From Achromobacter ruhlandii (lineage in GTDB: Bacteria; Pseudomonadota; Gammaproteobacteria; Burkholderiales; Burkholderiaceae_B), in assembly GCF_902859695.1 (NCBI RefSeq), contig NZ_CADIJL010000003.1, forward strand, positions 397,461-461,460: DNA of 64,000 bases, in the 5' to 3' direction. Shown piece by piece: positions 11,334 to 19,606 of the stretch. A program made the translations under genes and the position numbers. The notes below the pieces were generated by a model. It worked only from the letters and a program-made list of their open reading frames with translations. It ran no database searches and was not told where the DNA came from. Every line of letters starts with the position of its first letter. The first letter of the stretch is position 1.

Positions 11334-12299
11334 TTGAATCTCCCCGCGCTCATTGCCCCCATAGTTGACGATATGAAAGCCGTCGATGCGGTTATCCGCG
11401 AGCGGCTGAATTCCGATGTGGTGCTGATCCGTACGATCGGCGACTACATCATTGGCGCGGGCGGCAAGCGCATGCGCCCGGCGATGGTGCTGATGGTGGC
11501 CCGGGCCCTGGGGTATCAGGGGACGCACCACCAGTTGCTGGCCGCCGTGGTGGAATTCATCCATACCGCGACCCTGCTGCATGATGACGTGGTCGACGAG
11601 TCCGACCTGCGCCGTGGCCGGGAAACCGCCAACGCGGTGTTCGGCAACGCCGCCAGTGTGCTGGTGGGGGACTATCTGTATTCGCGTTCGTTCGAGATGA
11701 TGGTCGAGGCCGACTCGATGCGCATCATGAGCATCCTGTCCGAGGCCACCACGGTGATCGCCGAGGGCGAGGTGCTGCAGTTGCTGAACGTGCACGATCC
11801 GGATGTCTCGCAGGAGCGCTACCTGCAGGTCGTGCGCTACAAGACCGCCAAGCTGTTCGAGGCCGCTGCGCAGGTCGGCGCGGTGCTGGCCGGCGCCACG
11901 CCCGAGCAGGAAGCCGCGGCCGCCGCCTATGGTCGCCACGTGGGCACGGCTTTCCAATTGGTGGACGACGTGCTCGACTACAGCGGCGACGCCGCCGCGC
12001 TGGGCAAGAACGTGGGCGACGATCTGCGCGAGGGCAAGCCCACGCTGCCGCTGATCCGCGTGATGGAAGTGGGCACGCCGGCACAGCAGCAATTGATCCG
12101 CGACGCCATCAAGACGGGCGACGCCGACTTCGCCGCCGTGGCCGCCGCCATCCAGGCGACGGACGCGCTGGAGCACGCCCGCCAGGCCGCCGTGGCCGAG
12201 GCGGATCGGGCTCGCGAAGCACTTTCTTCGTATCCCGTTTCCCCTTTTCTAAATTCTCTGTTAGAATTCTGCGCTTTCGCGGTGAATCGAGATCGCTAG
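11334..12299 (+). CDS. ispB: polyprenyl (octaprenyl) diphosphate synthase IspB
   Basis: This trans-prenyltransferase condenses isopentenyl diphosphate units onto farnesyl diphosphate to make the ubiquinone side chain. Both Asp-rich motifs are present: LLHDDVVDESDLRRG and LVDDVLDYSGD. I chose the TTG at 11334, giving a protein that starts (M)NLPALIAPIVDDMKAV with 321 residues, the normal length. The frame continues upstream to 11088, but that part is low-complexity and unlike the family. Location upstream of a tRNA and divergent from rplU is the usual arrangement. Confidence 0.93.
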   Translation: MNLPALIAPIVDDMKAVDAVIRERLNSDVVLIRTIGDYIIGAGGKRMRPAMVLMVARALGYQGTHHQLLAAVVEFIHTATLLHDDVVDESDLRRGRETANAVFGNAASVLVGDYLYSRSFEMMVEADSMRIMSILSEATTVIAEGEVLQLLNVHDPDVSQERYLQVVRYKTAKLFEAAAQVGAVLAGATPEQEAAAAAYGRHVGTAFQLVDDVLDYSGDAAALGKNVGDDLREGKPTLPLIRVMEVGTPAQQQLIRDAIKTGDADFAAVAAAIQATDALEHARQAAVAEADRAREALSSYPVSPFLNSLLEFCAFAVNRDR

Positions 12300-12460
12300 T
12301 TGAAAACAGCACTGCAAGCGCTGCTTTGAGCAAGGTTGGAATTCACGAGGCGGGAAGGGCAAAACCTTCAAGCCGAAGCGAAAAGATGATTTGGTTGCAC
12401 TGAGCGCAACGAAGTCAGTAGCTGTAAGGTGTGGGAGATGTATAAGCCCATGCCCAGACT

Positions 12461-12538
<78 letters not shown>

Positions 12539-12559
12539 TTATCTGTGGTCGAATTCTTG

Positions 12560-12620
12560 AAGGTGTTTCCCGACACCTTTGGCTGAAAGCCGGTACCGCG
12601 CAAGCGTTGCCGGCTTTTTT
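12560..12620 (+). terminator. double hairpin / terminator after tRNA-Pro
   Basis: A first stem-loop (AAGGTGT TTCCC GACACCTT, 12560-12579) has no long T-run. A second one, with arms AAGCCGG and CCGGCTT, ends in six Ts at 12620 and should terminate the tRNA transcript. Confidence 0.75.
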
Positions 12621-12652
12621 GCGTGGGCACGCCGTTTGCTGGCGTGGCGCCC

Positions 12653-13267
12653 ATGAACTCGTTTTCTCTTGCAGACGGCCCGCTCGTGGTCGCTTATCCT
12701 CGCCGCGCCCGGGCGTCCGAGCACGAAGTGGCGTCGCATGACGCCCTGGCGGCGCGTCTGGCCGCGCTGTTGGGCGGGCGCCATGTTCCCGATTACCGGC
12801 CCAGTCGCCATCGCGGCGGCCCGGTGCCGTATTACGTGCCTGACCGCAGTATCGCCGGGGCGGCGCGCGCGACCATCCTGGGTATCGCGGGCATCGCCGA
12901 CCTCTATGGTGGGGTCGTGCCGCATGCCTTCGTCGCCACCAAATCCATCAGCCATGGCCTGGCGCGGCCGGATGCCAGCGTCTACGTCGCGCCGGAAGAG
13001 AACCGCGCGTTGAAGGCGTGCACGGCGTTCGCCGGCGACGTGCTGTTGGTCGAGGCGGAACACGACAGCTATATCCCGCATTCGACCATCATGAGCTATC
13101 GCTCCGCGTTTCGCCGATCGCACTCGTTGACGCACCGGATCATCGACGGCGCCGACCACGCGCTGACGGAAAAACCGGCGCAACGCGCCTATACCTCGAT
13201 ACTGGTGAACTGGGTGACCGAAATGGTCATGGGCGCCCGCATGGGCGAGGGGCGGGCGCGCTATTGA
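12653..13267 (+). pseudogene. chimeric ORF: DUF3182 N-terminus joined to alpha/beta-hydrolase C-terminus
   Basis: The 204-residue frame starts MNSFSLADGPLVVAYPRR. Residues ~1-105 look like the N-terminus of DUF3182 proteins (SEHEVASHDALAARLAALLG, DLYGGVVPHAFVATKSISH). From about residue 110 it reads like the C-terminal third of an alpha/beta hydrolase: GDVLLVEAEHDSYIPH and IDGADHALTE supply the acid and histidine of a triad. The nucleophile-bearing front half (GxSxG) is missing. The simplest reading is an in-frame deletion that fused two neighbouring genes. The remaining halves are unlikely to keep either activity. Family assignments are from memory of sequence patterns. It could alternatively be an expressed new protein. 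Confidence 0.6.
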
Positions 13268-13342
13268 GCGGTCGCGGTCGGGCTGGCGCGTAGCGCGCAA
13301 GGCCGCCACCGACGTCGGCATTGGCGCCTTCCGCGGCGCGGG

Positions 13343-14158
13343 TCAACCCGGGTAGAGATCGGTGCGGCGATGCGCCCAGGCAGGCAGGCCGGCGCGCAGC
13401 GTGGCGACGCGCTCCGGGTCGAGGTCGGCCATGACGTAGCCGGTGCGGTCCGGCATGCAGGCCAGCACCGTGCCCCAGGGGTCGATGATCATGCTGCGGC
13501 CCAGGCAGGGCAGGCCCGGGCCGTCGCCGCCGATCTGGGCGGCGGCGATCACGTAGCACTGGTTCTCGATGGCGCGGGCGCGCAGCAGGGTTTCCCAATG
13601 ATCGCGCCCGGTGTGCAGGTTGAAGGCCGCGGGCACCATCAGCACGTTGGCGCCGCGTGCGCGCAGCGCGCGGTAGAGTTCGGCGAAACGCAGGTCGTAG
13701 CAGATGCTCAGGCCCAGCGTCAGGCCCGCGGCCTCGACGGTCCGCAGGTGCGCGCCGGGCGCGAAGTCGGCGGATTCGCGGTAAGGAATGCCGTCGACCA
13801 CCGCGTCGTACAGGTGGACCTTGCGGTAGGAGGCGGCGATGCTGCCGTCGGGGGCGAAGGTGACGCCGGTGTTGCCGAGCCGGTCCTGGTCCGCCAGGCG
13901 TTCATGCATCGAGCCCAGGTGGATCCAGCAAGCGTGGCGTTGCGCCAGCGCGGCGATGCGCGCCGTGACCGCGCCGGGGATCGGACTGGCGGCGGCGCGC
14001 AGCGTTGGCGTGTCGCCGCGCACATCGCTGTACTCGGGCGTGACGATCAGTTTCGCGCCGTCGTTGGCCGCGGCCGTTATCCAATGTTCCAGCGCCGCCA
14101 GGTTGGCATCGCGGTCACGGCGGCTATCGAGCTGGATGGCTGCCACTCTGATGGACAT
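13343..14158 (-). CDS. nitrilase-superfamily carbon-nitrogen hydrolase
   Basis: The 271-residue protein carries the full catalytic triad of the C-N hydrolase fold: Glu42 (VTPEYS), Lys113 (YRKVHLYD) and Cys153 (SICYDLRF). Length and motif spacing fit the Nit-type omega-amidases/deaminated-glutathione amidases, which cleave amides to acid plus ammonia. The substrate cannot be fixed from sequence. It is last gene of a three-gene minus-strand operon: a carboxylate transporter, a beta-lactamase-fold hydrolase and this enzyme, with gaps of 11-12 bp. Confidence 0.88.
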   Translation of the reverse strand: MSIRVAAIQLDSRRDRDANLAALEHWITAAANDGAKLIVTPEYSDVRGDTPTLRAAASPIPGAVTARIAALAQRHACWIHLGSMHERLADQDRLGNTGVTFAPDGSIAASYRKVHLYDAVVDGIPYRESADFAPGAHLRTVEAAGLTLGLSICYDLRFAELYRALRARGANVLMVPAAFNLHTGRDHWETLLRARAIENQCYVIAAAQIGGDGPGLPCLGRSMIIDPWGTVLACMPDRTGYVMADLDPERVATLRAGLPAWAHRRTDLYPG

Positions 14159-14170
14159 GCGGGCTCCTTG

Positions 14171-15034
14171 TCAGTGTGTGTGTGCCTGGGCTTTCAGGCC
14201 GAGCGCGACCGCGCGCGCGATCTGCCCCAGCAGGGTTGCGCCTTCGCCGCCCTGAAGCGTCTGCGCGGTCTGCCAGTCGGTGAAGCCGTCGGCCAGCACC
14301 GCCAGCACCACGCTGCGGTCCGCCACGGTGAGGATGCCGGCGTCATGGCGCAGGCCCGGCAGCTGGCCGGCCTTGCTGGCCAGGTGGGCCGGCGCCGGCA
14401 GCGCGGCGCCGAAGTGGGCGCGTTCGCGCTGGTCGGCCAGCAGGTCGAGCGCGAAGGTCCGCAGGGGCGGCGGCAGCATGCCGTCGCGCAGCATCCAGCA
14501 GAGCGCGGCGGTGGTGTCGCCGGCGCTGGTGTAGTTGTCGCGGCCGGCTTCGCGCGCGGCGGCGTCCATCATGCGGCGCTGCAGGCAGGTCGCCTCCAGG
14601 TTGGCGCGCTGATTCCATTGATTGATCGCGTCGGAGCCCAACAGATCGATCAGCGCGTTGGTGGCGACGTTGTCGCTGAGCACGATCATCAGCCGCGCCA
14701 GTTCGGCCAGCGACAGGGTGGTGACACTGGGCAACTGGGCGAGGATGCCGGTGCCGCCGGCGCGCTCGGCGCATGCGGGCAGGGCCAGCGGCTGTTCGAG
14801 CGCGTAGCGGCCCTTGGCCACCGCTTCGAGCAGCGCCAGCAGGATGGGCACCTTGATGATGCTGGCCGATGGCTGCATGCGGTCGGCCTGGCGCGCCAGC
14901 ACGACGCCGCCATCCAGGTCGCGCAGGCTCAGCGAGACCCGCGCGGGCGTGGCCGCGAGCAAAGGCGTCAGCGCCGCGTCGACGTGCTGGCGCAAGGCGT
15001 CGCGGTCCAGCGCTTGCGATCCCAAGGGGAACAT
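14171..15034 (-). CDS. serine hydrolase of the class A beta-lactamase fold
   Basis: The 287-residue protein has the three active-site boxes of penicillin-recognising enzymes: SIIK (Ser58, Lys61), SDN (residues 120-122) and SKAG in place of KTG near residue 235. No secretion signal is visible at the N-terminus ([16 protein letters not shown]), which is unusual for a true beta-lactamase and points to a cytoplasmic amide or peptide hydrolase. The start at 15034 is 11 bp after the transporter gene. The longer open frame upstream only overlaps the transporter. Adjacent C-N hydrolase and transporter suggest work on one imported compound. Confidence 0.82.
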   Translation of the reverse strand: MFPLGSQALDRDALRQHVDAALTPLLAATPARVSLSLRDLDGGVVLARQADRMQPSASIIKVPILLALLEAVAKGRYALEQPLALPACAERAGGTGILAQLPSVTTLSLAELARLMIVLSDNVATNALIDLLGSDAINQWNQRANLEATCLQRRMMDAAAREAGRDNYTSAGDTTAALCWMLRDGMLPPPLRTFALDLLADQRERAHFGAALPAPAHLASKAGQLPGLRHDAGILTVADRSVVLAVLADGFTDWQTAQTLQGGEGATLLGQIARAVALGLKAQAHTH

Positions 15035-15045
15035 GGTCGATCTCC

Positions 15046-16491
15046 TCAGACCAGGAAGAAGAACAGGGACGAGAACAGGCAGAGGTTCACCAGGATCACC
15101 GCCCAGCCGTTGTAGAGCATGTATTTGAGCTCGCCCGAGCGCGCCAGGCCCATCTGGCCGAACATGTCCGAGGTGGGGAACGGACCGAACCAGTCGATCT
15201 GCGAACTGCCCAGGATAACCGCCGTGGTGGCCGCGGGGCCGACGCCGGCGGCCGCCAGCAACGGGCCGAAGATCTTGGCGGTGAAGGTCATCTGCGCCAC
15301 CGCCGCGCCGGGAATGTGGCCGATGACGTTGAACCACAGCACGATGACGCACAGCATGGCGCCGCTGATGCCGGCCAGGTGCGGCTTGGCCAGCTCCAGC
15401 ACGGCGTGGTAGGCGTTGAGCTGGTCCACCAGCACCAGCACCGGGTTGAACAGCCAGAAGAGGAAGAAGATCCAGATCAGTTTGCCGGCGCCCGCGTACA
15501 TCGCCTGCAGAATCGCGCGCGGACCCATGCCGCCGGCCAGCCCGGTGGTGGTGGCCAGCGCCACCATGACGATGATGGCGAAGGCATAACCCGCCTTGGC
15601 GAGCACGCCGACGATCGCCAGGAGAACGATGGTCAGGCAGAACGCCCACGCCGCCCGCACGGCGCTGCGCGAGGGGACCGCATCGAGGTCGAAGGCGGCC
15701 GCGCCGGCGCCGGCTTCGTCGTATTGGTGGCTGGCCTCGGTCTTTTTCTGGATGCGGCCCGACATGAACCAGCCGGCCAGCAGCGTCGCCACGGCCATCG
15801 GGATGCCCGCCACCATCAGGTACTGCGGATAGCTCAATCCGGTCAGGCCGGTCACCGTGACCACGTTGGGCGTGAAGGGGCCCAGCACCAGTCCGGCGGA
15901 GCCCGCGGTCTGGAACAGGGCGGCCACCGTGGGCGGCGACAGGCGCACGGCGGCGGCGATCGGAATGACCACCGCGGCGATGATGGCGTTGCCGCCCGCC
16001 AGGGTGCCCAGGGCGCCGCAGATCAGGGTCGACGTCACCATGATGCCCAGGCGCACGCGCACCTGGTTCGACAGGCCGATGCGGCGCACGATGGCGCGCA
16101 CCATCTGTTCCGCCGCGCCGGTGCGCGCGGCGACCTCGCCCACGCCGGCGCCCAGCACGATGATCAGGCCGACCACCGCGATGAACGAGCCCAGCGATTC
16201 GGCCAGCAGCTTGCCCATGGCGATGGGCGTGGTGCCGGTCATGATGGCGCCGAGCACGATGGCGGCGATGGTGGACAGCACGATGTCCACGCCCAGCAGC
16301 GCGATGATGGCGAACACCAGCACGGGCGTCAGGCCCCACAGGCTGGCCTGGCCCGGCATGGCGTAGTGGGTGTAAAGCGCGATGGCCAGTCCGACCAGGA
16401 ATACCGCGATGGCGGCATTGCGCCGGCGCGGGTGCAGCGTGCCGCCGGCGGGCGGGCGAGGCGCCGCCGCCGTCTGTGCCAATGAGGTCAT
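15046..16491 (-). CDS. ion-transporter-superfamily membrane carrier (DcuC/NhaC-like)
   Basis: The 481-residue protein is almost wholly hydrophobic with about 12 predicted membrane segments and two glycine-rich re-entrant regions ([36 protein letters not shown]). This fits the GntP/CitM/DcuC/NhaC supergroup that moves organic anions or sodium and protons. It heads an operon with two hydrolases, so import of an amide- or lactam-containing acid is a plausible role. Annotation as an antiporter versus carboxylate symporter cannot be decided here. Confidence 0.75.
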   Translation of the reverse strand: MTSLAQTAAAPRPPAGGTLHPRRRNAAIAVFLVGLAIALYTHYAMPGQASLWGLTPVLVFAIIALLGVDIVLSTIAAIVLGAIMTGTTPIAMGKLLAESLGSFIAVVGLIIVLGAGVGEVAARTGAAEQMVRAIVRRIGLSNQVRVRLGIMVTSTLICGALGTLAGGNAIIAAVVIPIAAAVRLSPPTVAALFQTAGSAGLVLGPFTPNVVTVTGLTGLSYPQYLMVAGIPMAVATLLAGWFMSGRIQKKTEASHQYDEAGAGAAAFDLDAVPSRSAVRAAWAFCLTIVLLAIVGVLAKAGYAFAIIVMVALATTTGLAGGMGPRAILQAMYAGAGKLIWIFFLFWLFNPVLVLVDQLNAYHAVLELAKPHLAGISGAMLCVIVLWFNVIGHIPGAAVAQMTFTAKIFGPLLAAAGVGPAATTAVILGSSQIDWFGPFPTSDMFGQMGLARSGELKYMLYNGWAVILVNLCLFSSLFFFLV

Positions 16492-16710
16492 GTCTTCTCC
16501 GTCCCTATCATCTCTGTGGCCAGGCCGTGACGCGCTGCGCGTCCGGCGGTTGTCGGCCTATTGTTGTGATCCTGCCTTGCAATGTTGCAGGCATGGATGC
16601 CCAGCGGTCCAACGTCCAGGCCGCCGGGCCCCATCGGTGGGCCTGACGCTGGACGGTGAGAGTGTGGGCGCGGCGGGCGACAGGTTCAAATGAGTGGAGC
16701 GGGTGCGGCC

Positions 16711-16725
16711 ATAACCAAAGGTTAT
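16711..16725. promoter_or_regulatory. ATAACC-AAA-GGTTAT palindrome
   Basis: A perfect 6-bp inverted repeat with a 3-bp centre lies in the 435-bp gap upstream of the transporter operon. Its form resembles LysR-type operators. No intact LysR gene is next to it, but a possible remnant lies about 75 bp further right. Confidence 0.4.
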
Positions 16726-16784
16726 GCGTTCGGCGCGGTGGTATCGCCGTCAGTGACCGCGACGTCATGCCGAAACGGTTGGCG

Positions 16785-16925
16785 GTGGAGGGCGAAGCGC
16801 GCGTCCGCGATCGCTGGCAGGCGGTGTTCCCGGACCTGCGCCGGTCGACGGCGGCCAGGGCGGCGATGGATTTCCTGGCGGCGCGCGCGGCAGGAGCGCG
16901 CCTGCGCGCCGCAGGGCGTGGCGCC
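16785..16925 (+). pseudogene. possible remnant of a LysR-type regulator C-terminus
   Basis: In one plus-strand frame the sequence reads VEGEARVRDRWQAVFPDL followed by RRSTAARAAMDFLAARAA. This resembles the last strand and helix of LysR effector domains, where a similar peptide (DLRRxxRVRxxMDFL) is common. No N-terminal DNA-binding part is present, and the frame then runs into the antisense of the MerR gene. The rest of 16492-16926 shows no gene. A decayed regulator of the transporter operon would explain both this piece and the nearby palindrome, but the match is short. Confidence 0.3.
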
Positions 16926-16926
16926 G

Positions 16927-17322
16927 CTATCGCTGGGGCGCTGCCGCGCCCTCGGCCAGCATCTCGCGCAGGCGGGCGCGGCGGCGTTCGAGGTCGGCGA
17001 TCTGTCGTTCGACCGAGGCCAGTCGCTGGCGTTGCACCGCGGAGGTTTCCGGGCAGGCGGCCGCGCCTTCGATCATGCGCATGCAATCGGGAAAGCCCTG
17101 GATCTCGGCAAGGCTGAAGCCGGTCGCGATCAGGCGCTGGATCTGCCGCACCTGGCCGATCGCCGCGGGCGCGAAGCTGCGGTAGCCGTTGTCGGCTCGG
17201 GTGCAGGTCAGCAGGCCGTGCGCGTCGTAATGGCGGATCGAGCGCAGGCTGGCGCCGGTGGCGCGGGCGAGGGCGCCGATCGACATCGGCTTGGCGGCGG
17301 GCTGGGGTGTCATGGCAAACAT
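16927..17322 (-). CDS. MerR-family transcriptional regulator
   Basis: The 131-residue protein has the MerR winged HTH at residues ~12-80 (MSIGALARATGASLRSIRHYDAHGLL, then NGYRSF) and a C-terminal coiled-coil dimerisation helix (QRQRLASVERQIADLERRRARL). Two cysteines (PDCMRMIEG, AAACPE) lie between them and could sense thiols or redox, but a metal-site assignment is not justified. It is divergent from a secreted hydrolase gene, with a MerR-style promoter in the gap. The ATG at 17322 lacks a good ribosome site; Met4 is an alternative. Confidence 0.88.
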   Translation of the reverse strand: MFAMTPQPAAKPMSIGALARATGASLRSIRHYDAHGLLTCTRADNGYRSFAPAAIGQVRQIQRLIATGFSLAEIQGFPDCMRMIEGAAACPETSAVQRQRLASVERQIADLERRRARLREMLAEGAAAPQR

Positions 17323-17337
17323 TCACGAAACGACCGC

Positions 17338-17368
17338 TTGACTCTAACACCGGTGTGACGGTTGAGAC
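17338..17368 (+). promoter_or_regulatory. MerR-type promoter with long spacer
   Basis: TTGACT at 17338 is followed after 19 bp by TGAGAC. The spacer carries the palindrome ACACCGGTGT (17347-17356). A -35/-10 distance of 19-20 bp with a centred dyad is the established target layout of MerR regulators. It points at the hydrolase gene starting at 17404. Confidence 0.6.
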
Positions 17369-17403
17369 TGTGATTCCCCTTTTGTCTTCCAGGAGTCAGT
17401 TCC

Positions 17404-18312
17404 ATGCCGGGCCGCCTGTTTTTCCGCTGCTTGCGCCACCTGCTGGTGGCCGTCGCCCTGCTGTCGACGAACGCCTTGGCGTTTGCCGACAGCCGTCAGT
17501 ACACCGCCGTCGCGCCGGATGGCGTGACCCTTGCCATCCAGGAGGCCGGCGATCCGGCCGGCCCCGCCATCGTGTTCATCCACGGTCTGCTGGGCAGCCG
17601 CCTCAGCTGGGAGGCGCAGTTGTCCAGCCCGTTGTTGCAGCGCTATCGCCTGATCACCTACGACCTGCGCGGCCATGGCCAGTCCGGCAAGCCGACCGCG
17701 CCGCTGGCCTACACCGACGGACGCCGCTGGGCCGACGACCTGGCGACCGTGATCGCGGCCTCGGGCGCGCGCCGGCCGGTGCTGGTGGGGTGGTCGCTGG
17801 GCGCGGCCGTGACCACCAACTACCTGGCCGCGCATGGCGACGCGGACATTGCCGGCGCGGTCTACGTCGGGGGCGTGATCGAACTGCAGGCCGGCCAGAT
17901 CGCGTCGCACCCGGCGGTGTATCGCGGCATGGCGTCGGCCGACCTGAAGACGCACCTGGATGCCGAGCGCGCCTTTCTGGCGCTGTGCTTCGCGACGCAG
18001 CCGGACGCGGCCACGTTCGAACGCCTGTTGGCCAATGCCGCCCTGGCCTCGTCCGAGATGCAGGCCGCGGTGCCGGCCATGACGATCGCGGCGCGCGAAG
18101 GGTTGGGCGCGATGCACAAGCCGCTGTGGCTCATCTATGGCGCGCGCGATGCGCTGGTGCGCGCCGTGCCGTCGATGGAACGGGCCCGGCAACTGAATCC
18201 GCGCCTGCGGACCACGCTGTATGCGACGGCGGGACACGCGCCGTTCGTGGAAGAGGCCGAGCGGTTCAACCGGGACCTGGCGGCCTTCGTCGACGCGGCC
18301 GCCAGGCGCTGA
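17404..18312 (+). CDS. secreted alpha/beta-fold hydrolase
   Basis: The 302-residue protein opens with a Sec signal peptide of about 28 residues (LLVAVALLSTNALAFA). It continues into an alpha/beta hydrolase domain: oxyanion-site HGLLGS, DLRGHGQS, nucleophile elbow GWSLG (Ser131), acid near YGARD and histidine in TAGHAPF. It should act in the periplasm on an ester or similar bond. The substrate is unknown. The start codon follows a 35-bp leader from the MerR-type promoter, so the divergent MerR protein is its probable activator. Confidence 0.85.
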   Translation: MPGRLFFRCLRHLLVAVALLSTNALAFADSRQYTAVAPDGVTLAIQEAGDPAGPAIVFIHGLLGSRLSWEAQLSSPLLQRYRLITYDLRGHGQSGKPTAPLAYTDGRRWADDLATVIAASGARRPVLVGWSLGAAVTTNYLAAHGDADIAGAVYVGGVIELQAGQIASHPAVYRGMASADLKTHLDAERAFLALCFATQPDAATFERLLANAALASSEMQAAVPAMTIAAREGLGAMHKPLWLIYGARDALVRAVPSMERARQLNPRLRTTLYATAGHAPFVEEAERFNRDLAAFVDAAARR

Positions 18313-18360
18313 CGTTCGCGGTGCGCGGAGGCCGTCGGCCGCGGGCGGGCGCGGATCGGC

Positions 18361-18795
18361 TCAAGCGCCGGGAGATGGCGTGGATCGCTTGGTGGGCCGG
18401 GTGGGGAAGTCGCCCGGCGTGCTGCCTTCGTCGTCCACCGTGAGGCCGCCGCCGGAAGTGATGCCGCGGGCGATCTCGTCGGCGGATTTGCCGGCAAAGC
18501 CGTGTTCGCCAGCGACGATGCGGAAGCTGTCGCCTTCCAGCGGGCTTTGCAGCGTGGCCGAGGAAAGCAGCACGCCATTCGAGCGCAGCTGGATGCGTTT
18601 GCCGACGCGGTCGCGGGTGAAGTTGGCCAGGGCCTGGCGGCTGTCGGGGTGCAGCACCACGTCGACGTAGCGCATCGACGTCTGCGGGTCGATACCGGCG
18701 GTGGCCTTCTCCGCCCGCAGGGCCACGCTTTCGGCGTGGGTTGCGGCGGCGGCCAGCAGCAGGGCGGCGCAGGCGAGGGATCGGAAAGCGGTCAT
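18361..18795 (-). CDS. small exported protein with SecD P1-head-like domain
   Basis: The 144-residue protein has a signal peptide (SLACAALLLAAAATHA) and then a compact domain. VVLHPDSRQALANFTRDRVG and RIQLRSNGVLLSSATLQSPL resemble the SecD periplasmic P1 head, as in the lipoprotein at 5696-6259. No lipobox cysteine and no membrane helices follow. The tail is Pro/Thr/Ser-rich. Function is unknown. It stands alone, convergent with the hydrolase gene on its left. Confidence 0.7.
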   Translation of the reverse strand: MTAFRSLACAALLLAAAATHAESVALRAEKATAGIDPQTSMRYVDVVLHPDSRQALANFTRDRVGKRIQLRSNGVLLSSATLQSPLEGDSFRIVAGEHGFAGKSADEIARGITSGGGLTVDDEGSTPGDFPTRPTKRSTPSPGA

Positions 18796-18989
18796 GGGCG
18801 GGCTCCGGGTGGCGGGCGGATCGATGACGGCATCCTAGCCCGATCGGCGCCGGCGCATATTACGACTTGTATGCGAACGCTGGCATTGCCCGCCGCCGGT
18901 CACGGTTTGGCGATTCCTGTCTGGCCGCTAATATGGCGGCTCGATGAACGCTCCCGGCCGTGACCGGCCGCCCCGAGGAAACCCCCGCC

Positions 18990-19436
18990 ATGAAACCGTC
19001 CGCCCCCTGGTTCCTGTCCTGCCTGCTGTTGGCGGGCGCCGCCCATGCGGGCTCGGCGCCGGCCGAGTTGTCGTGTGTTTCGGAAAGCGGCAAGGTGGCG
19101 CTGCGAGGCACCATCCCGTCGCCGTCGTCCGAGGAACTCAGCCTGACGCTGACGTACGGCAACGCCAAGCAGGCTTTTGATTCGGGCGATGATCCGGCCT
19201 ACGTGGTGTCGGATTTCCCGCTGGGCGTGTTCACGCTGGTCGCGCCGGACGACACCTGGCCGCTGACGCTGTATGCGTTGCCGGCCACCGTTGCGGTCAA
19301 GAAGGTCGCCAATGGCGATATCGCGGGCACCTTCCAGGCCAAGCTGACCGGGCCGCGTCCGGGGGGAACGACCGCTTCGGGAATGGGCAACCCGCTCACG
19401 GCGATCCTGAATTGCGATTACCGGTATTCGCTGTAG
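18990..19436 (+). CDS. hypothetical secreted protein
   Basis: The 148-residue protein starts with a clear signal peptide (MKPSAPWFLSCLLLAGAAHA). The mature part looks beta-rich, with two cysteines (ELSCVSES, ILNCDYRY) at opposite ends that could form a disulfide. I do not recognise a family. The ATG at 18990 is preferred over one 30 bp upstream because GAGGAA lies before it and the signal peptide begins there. It is monocistronic. Confidence 0.7.
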   Translation: MKPSAPWFLSCLLLAGAAHAGSAPAELSCVSESGKVALRGTIPSPSSEELSLTLTYGNAKQAFDSGDDPAYVVSDFPLGVFTLVAPDDTWPLTLYALPATVAVKKVANGDIAGTFQAKLTGPRPGGTTASGMGNPLTAILNCDYRYSL

Positions 19437-19507
19437 CGGCCGGCGCCCGGTAGCCGCGCCGGGGCGCGGGCCGCCCCATCGGGTAATCCCGCTACCGGGG
19501 ATTTCGG

Positions 19508-19538
19508 CAAAATTTGTATGATGACCCTATGAATTTTG
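19508..19538. promoter_or_regulatory. inverted repeat upstream of the otn operon
   Basis: CAAAATT and AATTTTG form 7-bp arms around 17 bp containing TTGTATGATGACC. The site lies 14 bp before a small coupled ORF and 64 bp before otnC. It is a candidate operator for the FadR-type regulator at 24246-24953. Confidence 0.4.
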
Positions 19539-19552
19539 CGAGGGAGATCCGC

Positions 19553-19606
19553 ATGCCGCAAGTCGTTTTCGTCGCCCGTGGCCGTCTCGCGGGCGGCGCC
19601 CGATGA
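19553..19606 (+). CDS. 17-codon leader ORF coupled to otnC
   Basis: An ATG with a strong ribosome site (GAGGGAGATCCGC before it) opens a 17-codon frame, [17 protein letters not shown]. Its TGA overlaps the otnC start in the sequence ATGA. otnC itself has no ribosome site of its own apart from what lies inside this frame. Translation of the short peptide could therefore feed ribosomes to otnC by coupling. It has no run of regulatory amino acids, so classic attenuation is not suggested. That it is translated is inference. Confidence 0.45.
   Translation: MPQVVFVARGRLAGGAR

Noticed and set aside
14171..15034. Antibiotic-resistance beta-lactamase
   Set aside because: The active-site boxes are there, but there is no signal peptide, SKAG replaces KTG, and it sits in a transporter-nitrilase operon. 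I call it a serine hydrolase only.
16656..17117. A 153-codon plus-strand frame in the transporter-MerR gap
   Set aside because: Its second half is antisense of the MerR gene. Only the short LysR-like piece at 16785-16925 looked meaningful, and that is listed at low confidence.
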